Positions 1 through 7,130 of a stretch of DNA of 35,332 bases are shown here, piece by piece. Source of the stretch: Gammaproteobacteria bacterium (ex Lamellibrachia satsuma). Lineage in GTDB: Bacteria > Pseudomonadota > Gammaproteobacteria > Chromatiales > Chromatiaceae. The stretch is taken from assembly GCA_019623805.1 (NCBI GenBank), contig CP053680.1, positions 4,288,423-4,323,754 on the forward strand, in the 5' to 3' direction. Positions within the stretch are counted from its first letter, which is position 1. The number at the start of each line of letters is the position of its first letter. The notes under the pieces were generated by a model that searched no databases, was not told where the DNA came from, and saw only the letters and a list, made by a program, of their open reading frames with translations. Made by a program: the position numbers and the translations under genes.

Positions 1-1227
1 GGCAAAACGCAGCAGCGCAGCTATCTTATCTTTGCTGCCGAAGTCCTCTGCGGGTCCCTCTTTCATAACCTTGCCGAACTGATCCCAGAAAGTCTGATAC
101 TTTTCCGCATCGTTTTTCGCCATCTTCTCCAGCACACCCAGCACGCGTTTGGTGTTGGCCTGGCGAATAGTATCGATCTTGCGGTTGTGCTGCAGGATCT
201 CGCGGGAGACGTTGAGTGGCAGATCGTCGGAATCGACCACTCCCTTGACGAAGCGCAGATAGCGCGGCATCAGTTTTTCCGCCTCGTCCATGATGAAGAC
301 ACGGCGCACGAAGAGTTTTACCCCGTGTTTCTGATCCCGATCCCACATATCGAAAGGTGCGCGACTCGGGATGTATAGCAGTGCGGAATACTCGTTATTT
401 CCTTCCACCCGGTTATGGGCATGGGCCAGCGGCGCTTCGAAATCGTGGGAGACGTGCTTGTAGAAATCGTTGTACTCCTCATCGGTGATCTCGGATTTGG
501 CGCGCATCCACAAAGCAGTACCGGTATTGACCCGTTCAAATTCAGGAGCCTCAGGTTTCTCTTCCTCCTCACCGTTGAACTCCTTTTCCATCTCCACCGG
601 CATGGAGATGTGGTCGGAGAATTTGGAGATGATGCCGCGCAGACGGTAGCCAGCCAGGAACTCCTTCTCATCCTCATTCAGATGGAGGATCACATCGGTA
701 CCCCGGCTTGGTTTGTCGACGTTTTCAATGCTGTAGGCGCCCTGTCCGTCCGATTCCCAGCGCACGCCGTGCTCCTCACCCAGACCGGCGCGGCGGGTAA
801 CCAGTGTCACCTTGTCGGCAACGATAAAGGCGGAGTAGAAACCGACACCAAACTGGCCGATCATCTCGCTGTCCTTACTCTGATCGCCCGTCATCGATTC
901 GAAGAATTTCTTGGTGCCGGAACTGGCGATGGTGCCAATGGTCTCGGACACCTCATGCCGGTTCATACCGATACCGTTATCTGAGATGGTAAGTGTTCCC
1001 GCCTCCTCATCGAAGGTGACGCGGATCTTCAGATCCGGATCGTTTTCGAAGAGTGCATCATCGGTTAACGACTCGAAACGCAGCTTCTCTGCCGCGTCCG
1101 AGGCATTTGAGATCAATTCGCGCAGAAAGATCTCTTTGTTGCTGTAGAGAGATCGTATAACCAGGTTTAAAACCTGACTGACTTCCGCCTGGAATTCCAG
1201 GGTCTCTTTTTGTGCTTCAACAGACAT
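1..1227 (-). CDS. htpG: Chaperone protein HtpG (bacterial Hsp90), C-terminal part missing at window edge
   Basis: ATP-dependent cytosolic chaperone of the Hsp90 family. The frame opens at the ATG at 1227 and runs off the window after 409 codons; the family is about 620-640 residues, so the rest of the middle domain and the C-terminal dimerisation domain lie outside. The GHKL ATPase motifs appear in order: RELISNASDAAEKLR, then ISDNGIGM, the lid segment GTIASSGTKKFFE, and GQFGVGFYSAF. The middle domain carries RRVFIMDEAEKLMPRYLRF and DLPLNVSREILQ. A GGAGG lies about 12 bases before the start, rather far for a ribosome binding site. The gene is divergent from the phosphoglucomutase gene. A heat-shock promoter would be expected, but none is convincing here. 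Confidence 0.97.
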   Translation of the reverse strand, partial: MSVEAQKETLEFQAEVSQVLNLVIRSLYSNKEIFLRELISNASDAAEKLRFESLTDDALFENDPDLKIRVTFDEEAGTLTISDNGIGMNRHEVSETIGTIASSGTKKFFESMTGDQSKDSEMIGQFGVGFYSAFIVADKVTLVTRRAGLGEEHGVRWESDGQGAYSIENVDKPSRGTDVILHLNEDEKEFLAGYRLRGIISKFSDHISMPVEMEKEFNGEEEEKPEAPEFERVNTGTALWMRAKSEITDEEYNDFYKHVSHDFEAPLAHAHNRVEGNNEYSALLYIPSRAPFDMWDRDQKHGVKLFVRRVFIMDEAEKLMPRYLRFVKGVVDSDDLPLNVSREILQHNRKIDTIRQANTKRVLGVLEKMAKNDAEKYQTFWDQFGKVMKEGPAEDFGSKDKIAALLRFA

Positions 1228-1463
1228 GGGTGAAAGCGACCTCCATCGCAGTCAATATTCAAGTGTCCCACCAACTTCCGGCAGGAATATCACAGTTAAT
1301 TAAGTAAAATCGGCCGAATTCTAACAAATCCAGCATAACAAGTGGGGACAGGCCGTTCCGATTTCAAGCAGCACATGCATTTAACCATATGATGGGGTTC
1401 TAATTAGGGCTTCGACTGTGGTTGAATAGGGATCCTCAGCAGTCATTCAACGGGAAGATCACG

Positions 1464-3098
1464 ATGGAAATGTCTACCGTCAACACCCAGCCTTTTTCCG
1501 ATCAACGCCCCGGCACCTCCGGACTCCGCAAAAAGGTAAAGGTATTCCAGCAACCTCACTACCTGGAAAATTTCGTCCAATCGATCTTCGACACCCAGCA
1601 GGATCTGAAAGGCGGCATCCTGGCCCTTGGGGGCGACGGACGCTACTACAACCGGGAGGCAAGCCAGATTATCATACGCATGGCCGCCGCCCACGGAATC
1701 AGCAAGGTCATTGTCGGCCAGGGTGGACTGCTTTCCACACCCGCTGCCTCCTGCGTGATCCGCAAATACAAAACTGATGGTGGCATCATCCTTTCCGCCA
1801 GCCATAACCCCGGTGGTCCGGACGAGGATTTCGGCATCAAGTTCAATACGCCCAACGGTGGCCCTGCACCGGAAGGAGTAACAGAAGCCATCTATGCGGC
1901 GACCAAGGCAATCAGTGAATACCGTACCGTCAATGGAGAGGAGATCGACCTAGATACCATAGGCACCCAGACCCTGGGCGAGATGAGCATTGAGGTGATC
2001 GACCCTGTCACCGACTATGCGGAGCTGATGCAGGAGATTTTTGACTTCAAACGCATCCACCAGCTTTTTAACTCCGGCATGTTTGTGATGCGCTTCGATG
2101 CAATGCATGCAATAACCGGCCCTTACGCCAAACGCATTCTGGAAGAAATCTTGGGTGCGGCTCCCGGCACCGTCATCAATGGAAAACCCAAAGAGGACTT
2201 CGGTGGCGGCCACCCCGATCCCAACCTGGCTCACGCCAATGAGATCGTCGTGCTCTCCAGCGGCTTGGATGCCGTGGATTTTGCCGCCGCATCGGATGGC
2301 GACGGTGATCGCAACATGGTCCTGGGACGGGATTTTTTCGTTACCCCCAGCGACAGCCTGGCGGTCATGGCCGCCAATGCACACCTTATCAAAGGCTATT
2401 CCGATGGTATCTGCGGAGTTGCCCGTTCCATGCCCACCAGTCAGGCTGCGGACAGAGTCGCCGAAAGTCTGGGGCTGGAGTGTTATGAAACCCCCACCGG
2501 CTGGAAGTTCTTCGGTAATCTGCTGGATGCAAAGCGCATCACCCTTTGTGGCGAAGAGAGTTTCGGCAGCGGTTCTGACCACATCAGGGAGAAAGACGGG
2601 CTCTGGGCGGTACTTTTCTGGCTTAACCTGCTGGCAGTGCGCCAGGAACCGGTGGACAAGATCGTCAAAGACCACTGGCGTCAGTTTGGCCGCAACTTCT
2701 ACACCCGCTACGATTACGAAGGCATCGACAAAACAGCCGCAGAAGCGCTGATGCAGCACTTGCGGGATCACCTCACCGATCTGCCCGGCAATCCACTGGA
2801 CGATTACAGCGTCGACTATGCGGACGACTTCACCTACACCGATCCGGTTGATGGCAGTGTTTCCAAGAACCAGGGCATCCGCATCGGCTTTACTGACGGC
2901 TCCCGTATCGTCTATCGACTATCCGGCACCGGCACCGAAGGCGCTACCCTGAGAGTCTACCTGGAAGCTTATGAGCCAAATCCGGCAAACCACGGTAAAG
3001 AGACCCAGGCAGTGATGCAACCCCTGGTGGCGATTGCTAAATCATTGGCGGAGATAGAGGGCCGAACCGGCCGCAGCGAACCGACGGTTATTACTTAA
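1464..3098 (+). CDS. pgm: Phosphoglucomutase, alpha-D-phosphohexomutase superfamily, eukaryotic PGM1-like type
   Basis: Interconverts glucose 1-phosphate and glucose 6-phosphate, linking glycogen or nucleotide-sugar synthesis to central carbon flow. The product is 544 residues from the ATG at 1464; PGM1 proteins are about 560. Four superfamily motifs are visible: the phosphoserine loop SASHNPGGP (Ser about 113), metal-binding DGDGDR (about 278-283), sugar-binding GEESFG (about 363-368) and the phosphate-binding loop RLSGTGTEGATLRVY near the end. The N-terminus PGTSGLRKKVKVFQ and the run SHNPGGPDEDFGIKFN resemble animal and yeast PGM1 more than E. coli Pgm. I chose 1464 because GGGAAG precedes it at a good distance; an in-frame TTG at 1422 would add 14 residues of unfamilial sequence, and the ATG at 1470 is also possible. 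Confidence 0.94.
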   Translation: MEMSTVNTQPFSDQRPGTSGLRKKVKVFQQPHYLENFVQSIFDTQQDLKGGILALGGDGRYYNREASQIIIRMAAAHGISKVIVGQGGLLSTPAASCVIRKYKTDGGIILSASHNPGGPDEDFGIKFNTPNGGPAPEGVTEAIYAATKAISEYRTVNGEEIDLDTIGTQTLGEMSIEVIDPVTDYAELMQEIFDFKRIHQLFNSGMFVMRFDAMHAITGPYAKRILEEILGAAPGTVINGKPKEDFGGGHPDPNLAHANEIVVLSSGLDAVDFAAASDGDGDRNMVLGRDFFVTPSDSLAVMAANAHLIKGYSDGICGVARSMPTSQAADRVAESLGLECYETPTGWKFFGNLLDAKRITLCGEESFGSGSDHIREKDGLWAVLFWLNLLAVRQEPVDKIVKDHWRQFGRNFYTRYDYEGIDKTAAEALMQHLRDHLTDLPGNPLDDYSVDYADDFTYTDPVDGSVSKNQGIRIGFTDGSRIVYRLSGTGTEGATLRVYLEAYEPNPANHGKETQAVMQPLVAIAKSLAEIEGRTGRSEPTVIT

Positions 3099-3158
3099 CT
3101 CAAGCTTCGGCGTTCAAGCCATCCTGAAAAGAAGAAAGGCGGTGTTTTGTTCATCGGG

Positions 3159-3223
3159 TAGGGTGCGCTGTGCGCACCATGATTGCTGTTACTGCTTATT
3201 GCTGGTGCGCGCAGCGCACCCTA
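3159..3223. repeat. Nested palindrome, REP-like (TAGGGTGCGC type)
   Basis: Two 21-base arms, 3159-3179 and 3203-3223, are reverse complements with one mismatch and enclose a 23-base spacer. Each arm is itself palindromic: GGTGCGC-TGT-GCGCACC on the left and GGTGCGC-GCA-GCGCACC on the right. The element can therefore form one long hairpin or two short ones, which is the architecture of paired REP elements. It lies 60 bases after the pgm stop and 50 bases before the GTPase pair. There is no T-run after it, so it is not a standard terminator. Confidence 0.8.
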
Positions 3224-3273
3224 ACAGTTATTATTAGGGAAGCACGGATTGAATCTTATTAATTCCATAGTGC

Positions 3274-5004
3274 GTGACTAAACTGGAACATCTACAGCAA
3301 CTCGCCACCCGTCTGATCTCCTGCCTGGAGACAAGGTCGGAGAGCCCCGATTTCGAATCGGATGCACTCATCTATGCTGACGCACTGCTGAGACGATATC
3401 GTCTATCTGAAGAAACCTCTGCCCCGCGGCAGCTGATGGTAGTCGGCCCCACCCAATCGGGTAAAAGCAGCCTGGTCAACCTGCTGCTGGAGGAACCGCT
3501 GGCGGAAGCGAGTCCCCTTGCCGGTTTTACCCAACACCCCCAGGGATTTGCCACAGTCGCGCTCAGCGAAACGCAACAGCTTGCAATTGCAAAACAGTTT
3601 CCCGACTGGCAACTAAAACAGACGCTCGATGCTGAAGACCCTCTGGGTTACACGCTTCGAACCATCAGCAGTGCCAGCACAGGCTTTTCCGTACCCGCCA
3701 TTGTCTGGGACAGTCCCGACTTCGATTCGGTCAGCTCACGCAGCTACCGACAACGTGTGCCTGTATTGTGTGCCATGGCCGACCTTATCCTCCTGGTGGT
3801 CAGCCGGGAAAAATACGCCGACCAGTCTGTATGGCAGTTATTACGACTCATCGCCCCACTGCATACGCCGTTGCTGATTTGCCTGAACAAGACAACTCTG
3901 GAAGAAGCTGAAATATTGGAGCGTGAGATTCGGCAGCGATTGAAAAAAGAGCAAATCGAAGCCCTCAACGTCATACCTCTCCCTTTCGTAATGGGAGACG
4001 AACAGCTGCAAGCTACCCAGGGCGCAGCCAAGCTGCGACAGGTCACCAGCGAACAGCTCGGACTACAGCCACAACCCTTTCCGGCAAATCACCTGCAGCA
4101 GATGCTGAAACAGCACTGGCCAGGCTGGACGGAAACAGTACGCCAGGAGATTGCCGCCAGGGAAAGTTGGCAGTCACTGGTTGAATCCACTATCGACGAA
4201 TCCATCACGCTCTATGAACGGGACTACCTTGAAAATCCGCACTACAGTGACACCCTGCAACGCACCCTCACCCGGCTGCTTGAGCTGATAGAGATTCCAG
4301 GCATTGCCGGGGGACTGGTCAAAGCCCGTGAACTCCTTTCCTGGCCCGCAAGAAAGCTACAGGCCATATATCGCTACAAGAGCGGCAAGTCCGCGTCGAC
4401 CAGTCCGGACCACGAGATCAGCGTGTTGACCGATGCGGTAAACCACCTGTTGCTGAGATTGCAGCGGGAGATCGGAGAGCAGACAGTATCTGGTCAGAGT
4501 GTGCCACGCTGGTGGCAGGGCCTGCTGAACCAATTCTCCTCCGAGCGCAAAACAATCGAAACACAGGCGCTGGAAACGGCGAAACACCACCAGCAACTTT
4601 TCGAGAGTGAAATCGAAAACGCAAGCCAGAGGCTCTTCAGCCATCTGCAGAAACACCCAACCACCCTCAACAGCCTGAGGGCCGCCCGTGTCACCGCAGA
4701 TGCAGCAGCACTGGCGTTTGCACTGAAGACCGGCGGCATCGGATTGAACGACCTGATCCTTGCCCCGGCGATGCTCTCATTTTCCACCCTGCTCACCGAG
4801 GGGGCACTGGGACGCTACATGTTTACTGTGGAACAGGACTTGAAGGCAATTCAATTGAAAGCCGTCCGGGAACAGCTATTTGCCGATGTGCTGAAGCAGG
4901 CACTTTTGGGGTTGCCGGATAAACTCTCCGCCCCTGGACTCTGCCGTATCAACCAGCAACAACTGTTTGCGGCAGAGTCTGAGCTGGAGGCCCTTACGCA
5001 ATGA
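3274..5004 (+). CDS. GTPase-domain protein, first of a tandem pair (possible dynamin-like)
   Basis: A 576-residue protein with an N-terminal GTPase domain and a long helical C-terminal part. The P-loop GPTQSGKSS is at about 58-66. The G3 position reads WDSPDFDS (about 145-152), with Asp where the usual glycine of DxxG stands. The G4 position reads LNKTT (about 204-208), lacking the Asp of NKxD. A weakly hydrophobic stretch near residues 480-515 could touch a membrane, but there is no clear transmembrane helix. The frame has a stop just upstream, so the GTG at 3274 is the first available start; no Shine-Dalgarno is obvious. The stop overlaps the next gene in ATGA, so the two are probably translationally coupled. 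The two proteins align around G1 and G3 and are paralogues. I do not recognise a characterised family; dynamin-like remodelling or ribosome-associated GTPase are both possible. Confidence 0.85.
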   Translation: MTKLEHLQQLATRLISCLETRSESPDFESDALIYADALLRRYRLSEETSAPRQLMVVGPTQSGKSSLVNLLLEEPLAEASPLAGFTQHPQGFATVALSETQQLAIAKQFPDWQLKQTLDAEDPLGYTLRTISSASTGFSVPAIVWDSPDFDSVSSRSYRQRVPVLCAMADLILLVVSREKYADQSVWQLLRLIAPLHTPLLICLNKTTLEEAEILEREIRQRLKKEQIEALNVIPLPFVMGDEQLQATQGAAKLRQVTSEQLGLQPQPFPANHLQQMLKQHWPGWTETVRQEIAARESWQSLVESTIDESITLYERDYLENPHYSDTLQRTLTRLLELIEIPGIAGGLVKARELLSWPARKLQAIYRYKSGKSASTSPDHEISVLTDAVNHLLLRLQREIGEQTVSGQSVPRWWQGLLNQFSSERKTIETQALETAKHHQQLFESEIENASQRLFSHLQKHPTTLNSLRAARVTADAAALAFALKTGGIGLNDLILAPAMLSFSTLLTEGALGRYMFTVEQDLKAIQLKAVREQLFADVLKQALLGLPDKLSAPGLCRINQQQLFAAESELEALTQ

Positions 5005-6569
5005 TCGAACAGTTCAAACAGCAGTATCAGGACCTCAAACAATGGGTCGAGGCCGCGCTGCAGGATGGCTGGCTCAGCAACAGCGATCTCAATCGATTTC
5101 AGCAGATCGAACAGCAGCAGGCCGAAACGCTCTTTGCCCAGCAGGGACAGCGCCCTTTGATCGTCGCCTTCTTCGGTGGCACCGGCGTCGGCAAAAGCAG
5201 TCTGCTCAACCGTCTTGCTCGAGAGGATATTGCCCGCACCGGCCTGCAGCGTCCCACCTCACAGGAGGTAACCCTCTACCTTCACGAAGATTATCAGCTG
5301 GGAAAACTGCCTGACAAACTACCTGTTGAACATACCCGGATAGCCTACCATCAGGATGAGAAGCGCCGTCTGATTGCATGGCTCGACATGCCTGACTTCG
5401 ACAGCGTGGAACAGTCACACAGGGAGCAGGTAGAGGCCTGGCTACCCTATATCGACTGGCTGGTCTATGTGGTCAGTCCCGAGCGCTACCATGACGATGT
5501 CGGCTGGCGTCTACTGCAACAACGTAACGCAAAACACCACTGGCTGTTTGTCATGAACCATTGGGATCGGGGCTCAGATCCACAATTGGAAGACTTTCGA
5601 CAGCGATTACAAAATGAGGCATTCGACACACCCAAAATTCTGCGCACCAGTTGCCGAAAAAATGGAGGTGACGACGATTTCCCTCAGTTGGAACAGACCA
5701 TCAAGCACGCAATCGAAGCACACGGGCTTGCGCTGCTGCAACAGCTCGGCATACAGGCGCGGCTCAATGAACTGCACACGGTTGAACAGGCGCTCAGGCA
5801 ACGCCTCGAAGGGTTTGGGCGCACTGAAGTGGCCGATGCCTGGCAGAAGACCACAGCAGAGTGGCTTAATGAGATCGAAGATGCTCTTCTGCTTAATCGA
5901 ACGGCCCTCAACCAGACACTCTTGGCGCAAGAGCAGCTATCGCAATCCCTCTTTAAGCGTCAAACAACCCTACCCACCTCGCTTCCGACCACAAAGCAAG
6001 TAATTGAACAGACCTGGAGTGAACGCTTCAACGACCGTATCAGTGACTTGACCACAGAACTCGAAAACCTGCTCGGCCAGCATGACATTCCGGTAACACC
6101 TTACGCCGGACCACTCTCTGGCATTCCGGAGAAGCTGCAATCGACCTTTGAGGCACAATTGGAAAGTTCCGTGATCAAGGCACTGGCCAAACCAGGCACA
6201 GCAGTTCAACGTTTTTTCTTCAAAATAACGGGGTGGCTGGGTTGGTTATTGCCGCTGTCGGCAGCAGGATGGGCGATCTATCACATCATTAGCCGTTTTC
6301 ATGCCGGTACTCAGGGAGAGGGAAATTTTCTGGGCATCGACTTTGCCGTCCACTCAGGCCTGCTGATTCTGCTTGCCTGGTTCATTCCCTGGCTGGTGCA
6401 AAGAAAAATGCACCCTTCGATCGCAGGCACCCTATCAAAAGGACTCACTGAAGGCATTCATGCAGCCGTCGACGCCTGGAAATCAGAATTTGAGTCACTT
6501 TGGCTGGAACAGGAAGGAAGCCGTCTCAGCCATCTTGAGGCATTGAAAAACAGACCATCTCCCCAATAA
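5001..6569 (+). CDS. Membrane-anchored GTPase-domain protein, second of the tandem pair
   Basis: A 522-residue protein. A short helical N-terminus leads into a GTPase domain with P-loop GGTGVGKSS (about 59-67), a G2-like RPTSQEVT (Thr about 86), G3 WLDMPDFDS (about 128-135) and a G4-like MNHWD (about 185-189), where His replaces the Lys of NKxD. The variant G3 is shared with the upstream gene. A helical region follows. Two hydrophobic segments at about 411-431 and 448-466 look like a transmembrane pair with a short loop, placing the GTPase on the inner membrane facing the cytoplasm. The start ATG overlaps the upstream stop. Membrane-paired helices after a stalk are seen in several bacterial dynamin-like proteins; that assignment is my inference. 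Confidence 0.85.
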   Translation: MIEQFKQQYQDLKQWVEAALQDGWLSNSDLNRFQQIEQQQAETLFAQQGQRPLIVAFFGGTGVGKSSLLNRLAREDIARTGLQRPTSQEVTLYLHEDYQLGKLPDKLPVEHTRIAYHQDEKRRLIAWLDMPDFDSVEQSHREQVEAWLPYIDWLVYVVSPERYHDDVGWRLLQQRNAKHHWLFVMNHWDRGSDPQLEDFRQRLQNEAFDTPKILRTSCRKNGGDDDFPQLEQTIKHAIEAHGLALLQQLGIQARLNELHTVEQALRQRLEGFGRTEVADAWQKTTAEWLNEIEDALLLNRTALNQTLLAQEQLSQSLFKRQTTLPTSLPTTKQVIEQTWSERFNDRISDLTTELENLLGQHDIPVTPYAGPLSGIPEKLQSTFEAQLESSVIKALAKPGTAVQRFFFKITGWLGWLLPLSAAGWAIYHIISRFHAGTQGEGNFLGIDFAVHSGLLILLAWFIPWLVQRKMHPSIAGTLSKGLTEGIHAAVDAWKSEFESLWLEQEGSRLSHLEALKNRPSPQ

Positions 6570-6602
6570 TCCCTATTAGGAATGGCTTGTTCATATTTTT
6601 TG

Positions 6603-6652
6603 TATAAAATGTGTGGTTATCACGACCACAATCAGGAGAAGTAAACTTGAGT
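6603..6652 (+). promoter_or_regulatory. Weak -10-like TATAAA and ribosome binding site before the H1-like gene
   Basis: TATAAA at 6603-6608 follows an AT-rich stretch; the nearest -35-like TTGTTC (6587-6592) is too close at 10 bases, so this is a weak promoter guess. AGGAG lies 8 bases before the TTG at 6647, and that decides the start of the downstream gene over the ATG at 6611, which has no such site. Confidence 0.35.
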
Positions 6653-6964
6653 AAGAAAGCAAAGAACGACGAGACCCAATCACCTAAAGTCAGCAAAAAG
6701 AGAGTGGCCAAAAAGAAGGTGGCCGCCAAGAAAAAAGTTGTTGCCAAAAAGAAGGTGGCAGCTAAGAAAAAAGCTATGCCGGCCAAGAAAAGGGTTGTTG
6801 CCGCCAAACCCGCTAAGCCCGTAATCAGTCCCCGCGAACGCTACGAGATGATCGCCACTATGGCCTATTACCGGGCGGAGCAGCGCAACTTCGAGCATGG
6901 AAGTGAGCAGAACGACTGGTTTGAGTGTGAACAGATCGTGGATGAGATGCTGGGCAACAGATAA
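6647..6964 (+). CDS. Histone H1-like Lys/Ala-rich protein with C-terminal DUF2934 domain
   Basis: A 105-residue basic protein. The N-terminal half is built from near-repeats of the form AKKKV (VAAKKKVVAKKKV and similar), like the tails of bacterial H1-like proteins and AlgP, and should bind nucleic acid by charge. The C-terminal 45 residues, from about RERYEMIATMAYYRAE to DWFECEQIVDEM, match the DUF2934 pattern (AY-AE-RGF-G-DW-AE). I chose the TTG start at 6647, giving MSKKAKND, because AGGAG sits 8 bases upstream. It follows the GTPase pair by 77 bases and ends before a hairpin terminator. The repetitive AAGAAA tract is prone to length variation. The role is unknown; nucleoid or RNA binding is inferred from composition only. 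Confidence 0.85.
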   Translation: MSKKAKNDETQSPKVSKKRVAKKKVAAKKKVVAKKKVAAKKKAMPAKKRVVAAKPAKPVISPRERYEMIATMAYYRAEQRNFEHGSEQNDWFECEQIVDEMLGNR

Positions 6965-6975
6965 ACCGTGGCGCT

Positions 6976-7004
6976 GTAGGCCTGATCAAGCACAGCGGAT
7001 CAGG
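6976..7004 (-). repeat. REP-like palindrome, copy 1
   Basis: On the minus strand this reads CCTGATCCGCTGTGC followed by TTGATCAGGCCTAC, matching the copies at 9459, 15850 and 25254. The outer CCTGATC and GATCAGG halves pair. It resembles enterobacterial REP/PU units, which also end in GGCCTAC. Confidence 0.75.
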
Positions 7005-7091
7005 AAAAAATCGGTAACTATTCAGCGCCTGCCGGTTCCGCTACGCTTGAAACGGCCGACGATGGAAATGCAATAACAGATAGCTTGAAGC

Positions 7092-7130
7092 GCAGGCACG
7101 GTTAAGCCCGTGCCTGCATTATTGTCTTTT
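7092..7130 (+). terminator. Rho-independent terminator after the H1-like gene
   Basis: A perfect 10-bp stem GCAGGCACGG (7092-7101) / CCGTGCCTGC (7108-7117) with a six-base loop is followed by ATTATTGTCTTTT. The T-rich tail fits plus-strand transcription; the minus strand lacks a T-run after the stem, although the copper receptor gene ends right beside it. Confidence 0.7.

Noticed and set aside
1228..1300. Possible sigma-32 heat-shock promoter of htpG (CTTGAA on the minus strand)
   Set aside because: No CCCCAT-like -10 element at the right distance.
1950..2771. Long antisense frames, for example 273 codons opposite pgm
   Set aside because: They mirror a strongly conserved gene on the other strand and have no family motifs.
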